64,000 nt of DNA. It comes from Aquimarina sp. BL5. Its GTDB lineage: Bacteria; Bacteroidota; Bacteroidia; Flavobacteriales; Flavobacteriaceae. The stretch is from the NCBI RefSeq assembly GCF_003443675.1, contig NZ_CP031963.1, forward strand, positions 4,239,501-4,303,500. The letters run 5' to 3'. A program made the translations under genes and the position numbers. The notes under the pieces are model-generated. The model was not told the DNA's origin, did no database searches, and worked only from the letters and a program-made list of their open reading frames with translations. Below, one piece after another: positions 53,774 to 61,003 of this stretch (the stretch's first letter is position 1; each line of letters opens with the position of its first letter).

Positions 53774-54196
53774 TTTAGGTATCAGTTTTACACTTATGGA
53801 TATAGCTCTTATACCGTAAAATTCAATAATTTTAGGGACGTAATCTCTTAGTCATCGTTAGAATCATTTAAACTATCGACGAGTGGTAGTTTACTGTAGA
53901 CGAATGGATTTTAGATTTTTTATAATGGTTACTGTTTCTAGACAGGATGAGAAGTTTATCCCACGTATGGTACTTGTCACATTTATTCCTATTTTCAATA
54001 CTTATAGGCAGTTTTTAGATTGAAAATAATCTTGCTTAAAATTCAAATGTTATTGACCTGGGTTTTTTGGAAATATCCAAAGAGCCTTCTTTATTGTTTT
54101 TCTATCCAAGAGATATAGGAGAAGTATTCGATAATACATTACTTTTGAAAAATTATACCTTAATGAGAGCAAGGTTTTTATATAATCCCAAATTAA
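53774..54196. other. Divergent gap between phosphorelay operon and unknown gene
   Basis: 423 bp with no gene. It holds the LytTR-type site at 53878-53907 for the minus-strand operon. The plus-strand promoter for the gene at 54215 was not identified. Nothing else is seen. Confidence 0.55.
53878..53907 (-). promoter_or_regulatory. Predicted LytTR site, phosphorelay operon
   Basis: GACGAGTGG (53878-53886) and GACGAATGG (53899-53907) on the plus strand differ at one base and are separated by 12 bases. It is the clearest direct repeat of the set. Gene strand reads CCATTCGTC and CCACTCGTC, close to the published LytTR half-site. Confidence 0.65.
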
Positions 54197-54214
54197 TTGG
54201 TAAGATTAAAAGTT

Positions 54215-54955
54215 ATGAGTGAAGAAAATATAGTAAAGATTAATGAAGTAATAACTCATTATTTTAATACAAACCCTTCTGTAGATTGGATTCCTGTAAA
54301 AGAAATTATGCCTGCATTAATTGAAGCGGGAATTTTTAAAAAAGACAATAAAAAGGGGTTGCCAATGCGTAAAGTATTACGAAAATTAGATTTGGAATCA
54401 GAGCTTGCTAAAATCCCATCTGTACATGCAGAAAGAAGGTCCGATACCATCTATTGGTATTTGGTAAGAGCTGGCAAGAAGTATGAACCAAAAGAATTAA
54501 TAAGTCCTGTCACTAAAAAAGAACAAAATTTACTAGCTATCCAGAACAGTGATGAGTATTATCTAGTAAATTTATGTGATGAGTTATTACAACAAAAAGC
54601 GTCAAGAAAACATACTTTTGATACCTTAGTAGGGAATCTTCATAAAAGAGGAAAAGGAAGAACAAAACTTCCTTTAGATGCCTATTATGAAGACTTAAAA
54701 TTGGTTCTTGAGTTTTTTAGAAAAAATAAAGCTACTGATGAGTTAGATGAGAAAGAAAAAGCGCGTAGAGCCCAAATAAAATATTATAAGGAGCTAAAAA
54801 AGAAAGCCGTACTAACTAAAAAATTACGCTTAATCGAGATTAACTATGCCTTGTTTGAGAATGATGCAAACAAATTGATAAGAAATGCCGAAAATGATAG
54901 ACTGGTTCTCAAAGATGTTTTAAAAGATTTCGTACAGAATCAAAAACTACAGTAG
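54215..54955 (+). CDS. Conserved-looking cytosolic protein of unknown function
   Basis: I start at MSEENIVKIN (54215), 246 residues; an in-frame ATG at 54197 is possible but less natural. No signal peptide or membrane span. The N-terminal ~85 residues look like a winged-helix type fold (ITHYFNTNPSVDWIPVKEIMPALIEAGIF, LPMRKVLRKLD, SDTIYWYLV). The C-terminal part is basic and helical (KEKARRAQIKYYKELKKKAVLTKKLR), with a coiled-coil tendency. DNA or nucleic-acid binding would fit the charge but no motif proves it. It is unrelated in strand and promoter to the NO operon. Confidence 0.65.
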   Translation: MSEENIVKINEVITHYFNTNPSVDWIPVKEIMPALIEAGIFKKDNKKGLPMRKVLRKLDLESELAKIPSVHAERRSDTIYWYLVRAGKKYEPKELISPVTKKEQNLLAIQNSDEYYLVNLCDELLQQKASRKHTFDTLVGNLHKRGKGRTKLPLDAYYEDLKLVLEFFRKNKATDELDEKEKARRAQIKYYKELKKKAVLTKKLRLIEINYALFENDANKLIRNAENDRLVLKDVLKDFVQNQKLQ

Positions 54956-55330
54956 TTTCCGGCTATACTCAAAGTAAGGTTATTAGATATACTTATTTGT
55001 TATCACCAAACAGCTCATGTAATAGGCTCATGGAGAGGTATAATACTTTTCTAAAATTAACTACTATCTAGTACCTCTATTATTGGTATTAGCCTTATTA
55101 ATCTAAGTATAATTTCATTTACATTTAATCCCATAAAGATTGGTGTAGAAATTAAGAAGAAAGTTACTCATTAGAAAGGATGTAAAGACTAACTCCAGAA
55201 ATTCTTTGATCTTTTGATTTAGTATATTACCGATTCTTTTGCAACCACCCATTTATTCGACTCCCAATTGGAAAAAGTTAAATAATTGCTACTTTAGCAA
55301 TGCGTGTAGATCCTTCAAAAAAATCATTAA
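54956..55330 (+). other. 375-bp gap with a promoter for the AraC-type gene
   Basis: No gene seen, apart from a shadow frame. A Bacteroidota-type promoter is visible: TTG at 55268-55270, a 19-base spacer and TACTTTAG at 55290-55297, 34 bp before the start codon at 55331. Confidence 0.5.
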
Positions 55331-56401
55331 ATGGGCACTTCAGTTGCTATAGTTTCGGGAATTGGTGCAATTCAAAGTATATTATTTACCTTATTAATTT
55401 TTTTAAAAAAGGAGAGAAACAAATCAGATTGGATACTGATGGTCTGGTTTCTTGTGTTTTCAATTCATTTATCCTTAAAACTGGGCATTGAGTTTTATGA
55501 AGTTACTAGTATAGATATATTAATAATGACTATTAGTTTCTTGCACGGTCCATTTTTTTTATTCTATTCAAATTCAATTCTTGGAGAACGTTTTACAAGA
55601 AAGAGTCTTTTGCATTTCATCCCATTTTTGTTCTTTTTTATAGGATGTTTTTATGTGGAAGATATTCATGAACCCAATTGGGAAGTGATACTTCTTATCG
55701 TGAAGCTAACTTCATTAATTTTGTATCCTTCTTTTATACTGTATGATTTCAAGAGTAAGATAAGGTTTTTAAAATCCAAGACTTCTAACAGTTCAGTTTT
55801 AGAATATTTCTGGATTAAAACCGCTGCTATTATTTTCCTAGTCAGTATGGGAGTTAGTGTGATACGACTTATTACAGAGTTGAGTGTAGGTGTGTCATAT
55901 TTTGAATTTGTAGATGTACTTCGTTATACTGTTTTAGTAATGATAATTGGTTTTTATGGGTTGAAGTATGGAACTATTTATAAACCAGAAGAAGTATCTG
56001 AATATCTAAGTTCTAATAAAGGAAAATATAAACACAGTCCACTAAAGACAAATGAAATAAATAACATTAGTGACCTAATCAATCAATACTTCAAAGAAAA
56101 CAAATCATACTTAAATCCTGATTTTTCTTTGACAAAGTTATCCAGATCAATAGATATTCGTAAGCATCATTTATCTCAGGTAATCAATTCTGAAATGAAA
56201 ACTACTTTTTATGATTTGGTCAACACGAAAAGAATTGAATATGCTACTCTTAAAATTAGAGAAGGAGAAAGCTCTTATTTGACCATGGAAGGTTTAGGTT
56301 ATGATAGCGGATTTAACTCTAAGTCTGTATTTTTTTATCATTTCAAAAAACAAACAGGAAAAACACCTGGGCAGTATAAGAAAGAAATGAGTACGAATTA
56401 A
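55331..56401 (+). CDS. Membrane-anchored AraC-family regulator
   Basis: 356 residues. Residues 1-225 carry about seven membrane spans (VAIVSGIGAIQSILFTLLIF, ILIMTISFLHGPFFLFYS, LLHFIPFLFFFIGCFYV, IIFLVSMGVSVIRLI, YTVLVMIIGFYGL). The C-terminal ~105 residues form an AraC HTH: LNPDFSLTKLSRSIDIRKHHLSQVINSE, GLGYDSGFNSKSVFFYHFKKQTGKTPGQYK. This architecture is widespread in Bacteroidota; the membrane part is presumed to sense an envelope or lipid signal. The target genes are not evident; the epimerase at 56663 is a candidate by position only. Confidence 0.9.
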   Translation: MGTSVAIVSGIGAIQSILFTLLIFLKKERNKSDWILMVWFLVFSIHLSLKLGIEFYEVTSIDILIMTISFLHGPFFLFYSNSILGERFTRKSLLHFIPFLFFFIGCFYVEDIHEPNWEVILLIVKLTSLILYPSFILYDFKSKIRFLKSKTSNSSVLEYFWIKTAAIIFLVSMGVSVIRLITELSVGVSYFEFVDVLRYTVLVMIIGFYGLKYGTIYKPEEVSEYLSSNKGKYKHSPLKTNEINNISDLINQYFKENKSYLNPDFSLTKLSRSIDIRKHHLSQVINSEMKTTFYDLVNTKRIEYATLKIREGESSYLTMEGLGYDSGFNSKSVFFYHFKKQTGKTPGQYKKEMSTN

Positions 56402-56544
56402 TTAATACCTTCTAATACATCATTTAAAACTTCAATATTTGTTTCACAGTAATAAATAATGTTACCGTTAATAGCGACGGTATCCAAAAATCCTATTGAT
56501 AAATATATATTCAATGGTATTGTTTATCCTGAACTACAAAATGT

Positions 56545-56597
56545 AAAAAAGAGAAAATAATAATGATCTATAATATGGTCATCCAAGTTCTCTTTTT
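56545..56597 (+). terminator. Probable terminator after AraC-type gene
   Basis: AAAAAAGAGAA (56545-56555) pairs with TTCTCTTTTT (56588-56597) across a 32-base loop and ends in a T run. The long loop lowers confidence. Confidence 0.4.
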
Positions 56598-56662
56598 AAG
56601 AATTTAATAGTGATTGTGAAATTTAAGAGTTTATTAAATAACTCCTTCAATATTAGAACTAA

Positions 56663-57811
56663 ATGAATAAAAGAGAATTTATTAAAACATTCGCAGCAGC
56701 CTCGGCATTAACTTTTGTAAATCCGATAGAAATTTTAGCTAGTACCACAATTAAACCGATAAATAAAAATGTACTTATATTAGGAGGAAGAGGTTTTATA
56801 GGTCCTAGTATCGTGCAGGTTTTTTTAAAGGCGGGTTATAAGGTAACTTTATTAAATAGAGGAAAAACCAATCCGACACTTTTTAATAATCTACCTATTA
56901 TTATATGTGATAGAGAAAAGGAAGATAAAAAAGGCTTCAAGAATATTGATAAAAAGTACAGAGAAACTCATTGGGATATCGTAGTAGATACGTGGCAAAA
57001 ATCTCCAAAAGCAGTTGCAGATTTTCTTGATGAATTTAAAGGTCGTATTGGTCATTATCATTATATATCAACAGTTTCCGTATATGATAAATGGGATAAG
57101 AAATTTATTGAGGAAACAGAACCTTTAAATCCACTCCCAAAATTTCCTAAAACAATACGCGAGGATTTTAGATATGCTATAAGAAAAACTCTTTCTGAGG
57201 AGGCTATAAGAGAAAGAATGGATAACTATACAATGTATAGATCTCATGGAATGAAAGATTTTAGGATTACCAATCCAGGTGACCCAAATGATGAACCTTT
57301 TTGGCCAGTAAGGTTTTATAGGGGAGGAGAGATACTTTTGCCAAATGTACAGGATCATCATATTCAGGTAACAGATGTTCAAAGTCTGTCAAACTTCATT
57401 TTGCATTGTTCTAGAACTAAAACTTATGGCGAGTATAATGTGGCGTATCATTCAACACCGTTTAAAGATTTTGTATCAAGTCTTATTTTAGCTACAGATA
57501 TGCCAAAAAAATTACATTGGATTGATGGAGATTTCTTAATAGAAAATGAATTATTACCTTATAAAATAGTCCCTTTGTGGAAACCTAAACCGGCAGGATC
57601 GTATTATTTTAATATTCAAAAAGCTATAGGAGCTGGTCTAGTTAACAGACCTATGGTGGATATGATAACTGATCAATTAAATGGGTACAAAAGTAGATAT
57701 CCAAACGATGATGTTAGATTTGGAGAGTTCATAGGAGGAAATAAAACTAAATATTATTCTATGGATAAGGAGAAATCCATTATTGATAAATGGAATGCAA
57801 GGCAAAAGTGA
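56663..57811 (+). CDS. Exported NAD-dependent epimerase/dehydratase (SDR)
   Basis: 382 residues. The N-terminus, NKREFIKTFAAASALTFVNP, looks like a Tat-type or Sec signal (KR rather than a full twin arginine), so the enzyme is probably periplasmic. NVLILGGRGFIGPSIVQVFLKAGYKVTLLNRG is the Rossmann start with GGxGFIG. HYHYISTVSVYDKW supplies the Ser/Thr region and YRSHGMKDFRITNPG follows; the usual YxxxK is not obvious, so the catalytic step may differ. It resembles secreted atypical SDR/epimerase proteins. The substrate is unknown. A good terminator follows. Confidence 0.8.
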   Translation: MNKREFIKTFAAASALTFVNPIEILASTTIKPINKNVLILGGRGFIGPSIVQVFLKAGYKVTLLNRGKTNPTLFNNLPIIICDREKEDKKGFKNIDKKYRETHWDIVVDTWQKSPKAVADFLDEFKGRIGHYHYISTVSVYDKWDKKFIEETEPLNPLPKFPKTIREDFRYAIRKTLSEEAIRERMDNYTMYRSHGMKDFRITNPGDPNDEPFWPVRFYRGGEILLPNVQDHHIQVTDVQSLSNFILHCSRTKTYGEYNVAYHSTPFKDFVSSLILATDMPKKLHWIDGDFLIENELLPYKIVPLWKPKPAGSYYFNIQKAIGAGLVNRPMVDMITDQLNGYKSRYPNDDVRFGEFIGGNKTKYYSMDKEKSIIDKWNARQK

Positions 57812-57856
57812 TATTCGTAATAACGCTTGGCCATATTGAAGGCTAAATTATTGTTT

Positions 57857-57892
57857 AAAAAGAGCTTTAGAAACATTTCTAAAGCTCTTTTT
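57857..57892 (+). terminator. Rho-independent terminator after epimerase gene
   Basis: Perfect 17-bp arms (57857-57873 and 57876-57892) around a 2-base centre, with core AGAGCTTTAGAAA, ending in TTTTTG. A-rich on the left and T-rich on the right. Confidence 0.8.
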
Positions 57893-57990
57893 GTTAAAGT
57901 TAGTTTTACAAGGATTTATTATGAAATAATACCCCAAACTGTAATCATTTTAAATGACCTGTACCTTGTTTGTTTATGATGGCAATGCTA

Positions 57991-58860
57991 TTAATTTTTT
58001 AATTGTATTCCGAATGCCTCTTCAAAACCTTGAACAACGAAATCATCAATAGTTTCATCGTGATTTCCTGATCCTGTGATGATGTTTACATTTTTAGACT
58101 GTAAGAATTCAATTTCTGGATTTGTAAGCCTACCCACAGCTTGGTCAGTTTCTCCATATATATAAGTGATGTTAGATAAGTCTTCAAAAGGATTAAGAAG
58201 TTCGGTATATCTATTCATTCCTAATCCAGCTGTTATTTTATCCAAATTTCTAACAGTTACATCTGTGCTAACTTCCTGCTCTACAATAGGAGTAATTCCG
58301 TTTTCAAAATACGTTAACCTTCCTTCAGAAAGAGCTTGCCAGATAATATCATCTATATCTAATCTGCCTACCATTAATAAATAGTTGTCGGCCACATCTA
58401 TTCCTTTTTTTGCAATAAGTTCTTGTGTCACAAAAGCACCAAATGAAATTCCTAAAACATACACTGTTCTACCTTGATCTTTAAAATATTTGACAACCTT
58501 GTATAGCATTTCTACACTTTCTGCATTATAGTTAATAGCTTCATCAAATGTGATATCACCACCTTCCAATAGACTTGGATCTAAGGTTTGTGCTTGATGC
58601 ACATTTACGGCTAAAAGGTCTGTTGTATCAAAACTTTGGAAAATTTCATCGACTTCATCGGTACTGAGTTTATTATCAGGGCCACTTTGTACATTGATCA
58701 GAACTGTTGAAGCATCTTCTTCTCCTTTGAAATAAATTAAATCTTTAATTTCTTGTGATATTTCAATAGGTTCATCAATAACGATAATATCATCTGAACC
58801 ACAGCTGATAAAAAGTATTGATAAAATAAGTGTTGTTGCGTACTTGCGATAATGTTTCAT
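57991..58860 (-). CDS. Lipoprotein alpha/beta hydrolase
   Basis: 289 residues with a lipoprotein signal (TLILSILFISC, Cys20). The alpha/beta-hydrolase nucleophile elbow is VLGISFGAF (Ser139), the acid probably Asp in YGETDQAVG and the base His in TGSGNHDE. Chain length and order fit the fold. It is expected at the periplasmic side of a membrane and might cleave an ester or peptide. The signal peptide and leader DNA are almost the same as those of the gene upstream (58881), although the mature domains are unrelated. It lies 20 bp after that gene, in one operon. Confidence 0.82.
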   Translation of the reverse strand: MKHYRKYATTLILSILFISCGSDDIIVIDEPIEISQEIKDLIYFKGEEDASTVLINVQSGPDNKLSTDEVDEIFQSFDTTDLLAVNVHQAQTLDPSLLEGGDITFDEAINYNAESVEMLYKVVKYFKDQGRTVYVLGISFGAFVTQELIAKKGIDVADNYLLMVGRLDIDDIIWQALSEGRLTYFENGITPIVEQEVSTDVTVRNLDKITAGLGMNRYTELLNPFEDLSNITYIYGETDQAVGRLTNPEIEFLQSKNVNIITGSGNHDETIDDFVVQGFEEAFGIQLKN

Positions 58861-58884
58861 AATAATTAAATTTTTATTTGTTAA
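58821..58884 (-). repeat. Duplicated lipoprotein leader, copy 1
   Basis: This 64-bp block differs at only two bases from 59954-60017. It covers the 5' leader, start codon and first codons of the alpha/beta hydrolase, and its end includes the TAA stop of the upstream serine hydrolase. Confidence 0.9.
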
Positions 58885-59993
58885 TTTTCAACTTCAGAAA
58901 TATGATACAGCATGTCTATTCCTAAATCTTCTATTTGTCCAGAATTGGGGTGAAAGGCAGATACATTAGATAATACAATTACTGCTCTTTTGTTCCTTTT
59001 TTCAACACTTAAAAATGAAACATAACCTGCAGTTCCACCACCATGAAATAAGGCTGTAATATCTTCATCTTCGAAAATGTGCCAGCCCAATCCGATGTTA
59101 ATGTCTTCATGAATAGGATATGTACTTGCTTGGGGTAGGTTATAAACAGGATCGTTTAGGAAATTTTTATGGGTGAACTTTTCCAAATCTGTTACTGACG
59201 ATACAATGCCACCTGCTCCTACAATAACATTGCTAAAATTCCAATTCGGTATTTCATTACCATTTTCATCAAGTCCTGTTACTATTTGTGTAGGATTTAC
59301 AGTAGCTACTACTGATGTGGAGTTATTCATTTGCAAAGGCTCTAAAATAATTTCCTGTAATAGGTTCTCATAGGTTTTTCCTGTCTTCTTTGATATAATA
59401 TGACCCAATAGTCCCATTCCTAGATTTGAATATTCGTATTGAGAACCGCTACTGTTATTTAGAACTACTTCATCTTTTAAATAATTATGTAATAATTCAT
59501 TTGTGTAGTTCGCAAAAGGGTCTTCAAAATTATAATCTGCAGATTCAAAGTTTGAAGGCTCTCTTTCTAGTCCAGAAGTGTGGTTCGCTAATTGAGAAAG
59601 GGTGATATCACTTCCTTCTTTTAGTGTAAAATCGAATTGCTCTTGTAACGTCTCATCTAATGTTGCTTGTTGTTTATTTACCAAATCTGAAAGTAATATA
59701 CTCGTAAAGACTTTTGTTATAGAACCTATTTCGAAAATCCTATCTTTATTATCTATTACCTCAAGCGTATTGCCTTTTTTAATAACGCCTATGTATTCCG
59801 TTTTTTCATTATCTATGATTGCAATAGAAAGTTCAGTGTTGTCTGGAAATTCCCGGGTATTGTCTTCAATAATAGATTTGATTTCACCTGTAAAAGCGGT
59901 TTCTTCGGCACCTGTTACAGCATCGTCAGAGTTACAACTCATAAATAGCAATAATAAAATCAGTGTTGTTGCGTACTTGCAATAATGTTTCAT
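58881..59993 (-). CDS. Lipoprotein serine hydrolase, beta-lactamase (class C) family
   Basis: 370 residues with a lipoprotein signal (LILLLLFMSC, Cys20). The penicillin-binding fold is shown by FEIGSITKVFTSIL (nucleophile Ser91 and Lys94 in SxxK), QYEYSNLGMGLLG (Tyr188-Ser-Asn) and LFHGGGTAGYVSF (the KTG-like HGGG). Length is normal. Such proteins can be D-amino-acid or ester hydrolases, not necessarily beta-lactamases. It is the first gene of a pair with the alpha/beta hydrolase; the two share leader DNA. It lies downstream of the DUF4249/TonB receptor group but with a gap of about 200 bp. Confidence 0.88.
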   Translation of the reverse strand: MKHYCKYATTLILLLLFMSCNSDDAVTGAEETAFTGEIKSIIEDNTREFPDNTELSIAIIDNEKTEYIGVIKKGNTLEVIDNKDRIFEIGSITKVFTSILLSDLVNKQQATLDETLQEQFDFTLKEGSDITLSQLANHTSGLEREPSNFESADYNFEDPFANYTNELLHNYLKDEVVLNNSSGSQYEYSNLGMGLLGHIISKKTGKTYENLLQEIILEPLQMNNSTSVVATVNPTQIVTGLDENGNEIPNWNFSNVIVGAGGIVSSVTDLEKFTHKNFLNDPVYNLPQASTYPIHEDINIGLGWHIFEDEDITALFHGGGTAGYVSFLSVEKRNKRAVIVLSNVSAFHPNSGQIEDLGIDMLYHISEVEN

Positions 59994-60017
59994 AATAATT
60001 AAATTTTTATTTGTTAA
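59954..60017 (-). repeat. Duplicated lipoprotein leader, copy 2
   Basis: Partner of 58821-58884 (62 of 64 bases equal). It covers the leader, start codon and first codons of the serine hydrolase. Confidence 0.9.
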
Positions 60018-60195
60018 AATGTTTGATGAGGTATACTTTTTAAGTGTAACCTTTTTATTAATAAAGAGTTATGTGATTAATGCTGATTCGTTTTTGAAAA
60101 AAGGAGGCTAAGGTCAGAGTAGTTTAGTACCCTGATTCATGTATAAAAATGTATGTTTAAGGTTAGCTGTTTTCCTTCCTTGTAAAGATTTTAAT

Positions 60196-60999
60196 TTAGA
60201 AATCTATAGTAATCGGAGTTACTCCTGCAACACCAAAATTGCCTAGAACTAATTCATCGGTTGCAGTGTTGGTAATATTGCCGACAAGATTGACAGGTAA
60301 AAATAAGGAAGATACTTCCGGTTCATTTCCTTGGTTACTAATGACATTACTATAAAACTGAAACGTAGTAAAGTTAATATTACTGATGTCTACGCGTAAC
60401 GTTTCGCCTTCATTCATACCAGTAATAACAAGAATTTTTTCTTCCTCTTCATTGATAATTCTGTCATTGGATACGATCAATTCATCAGAAATTATCACCC
60501 CATCTTTAAGAATTTCTAAATGAATTAAATAGAAATTTTGTACATCGATTGGACCATTGAAAGTAATTCGAATACTATCTTCGGTTTTTACCATATCCGT
60601 AATAGGAATTGGTGGTCTTAAAATTTCCTCTTCGGATATAAGAACAGTTTGATCTTGTAATAGTACTTCTATCCAATAAGTGTTGCCTATAATAGGAGTT
60701 ATCATCTCTGAAGTAGTATAGATGCCATTATTTATTGTAAAAGAATCAGAAACTAACGAGGTGTTATTGGATACATCTCTGGTAAATAAGGATATTTGCG
60801 CGTCATTTATAGCGCTAAAAGACGTATCAGTCACTGGAACGGTCTTCTGAACCTGAATAGAAACAAAACCCTCCTCGCTGGTCAATAACCCAGAAATAAA
60901 TACCTGCTCTTTAAATTCAAAATCCTGACTAATATCTTCAACACAATTTATGAATGTGAAAAATGAAATAAATATTATGTATATAGGTAGTTTTTTCAT
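60196..60999 (-). CDS. DUF4249-family lipoprotein
   Basis: 267 residues. The N-terminus has a signal ending at FINC (Cys19), then a beta-rich domain with FEFKEQVFISGLLTSEEGFVSIQVQKTVPVTD, DAQISLFTRD and NTYWIEVLLQDQTVLISEE. This is DUF4249, usually found immediately downstream of a TonB receptor in Bacteroidota. Here it starts only 4 bp after that receptor's stop. It is likely an outer-membrane surface or periplasmic lipoprotein that helps the receptor take a ligand. The ligand is unknown. Confidence 0.87.
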   Translation of the reverse strand: MKKLPIYIIFISFFTFINCVEDISQDFEFKEQVFISGLLTSEEGFVSIQVQKTVPVTDTSFSAINDAQISLFTRDVSNNTSLVSDSFTINNGIYTTSEMITPIIGNTYWIEVLLQDQTVLISEEEILRPPIPITDMVKTEDSIRITFNGPIDVQNFYLIHLEILKDGVIISDELIVSNDRIINEEEEKILVITGMNEGETLRVDISNINFTTFQFYSNVISNQGNEPEVSSLFLPVNLVGNITNTATDELVLGNFGVAGVTPITIDF

Positions 61000-61003
61000 G
61001 GTT

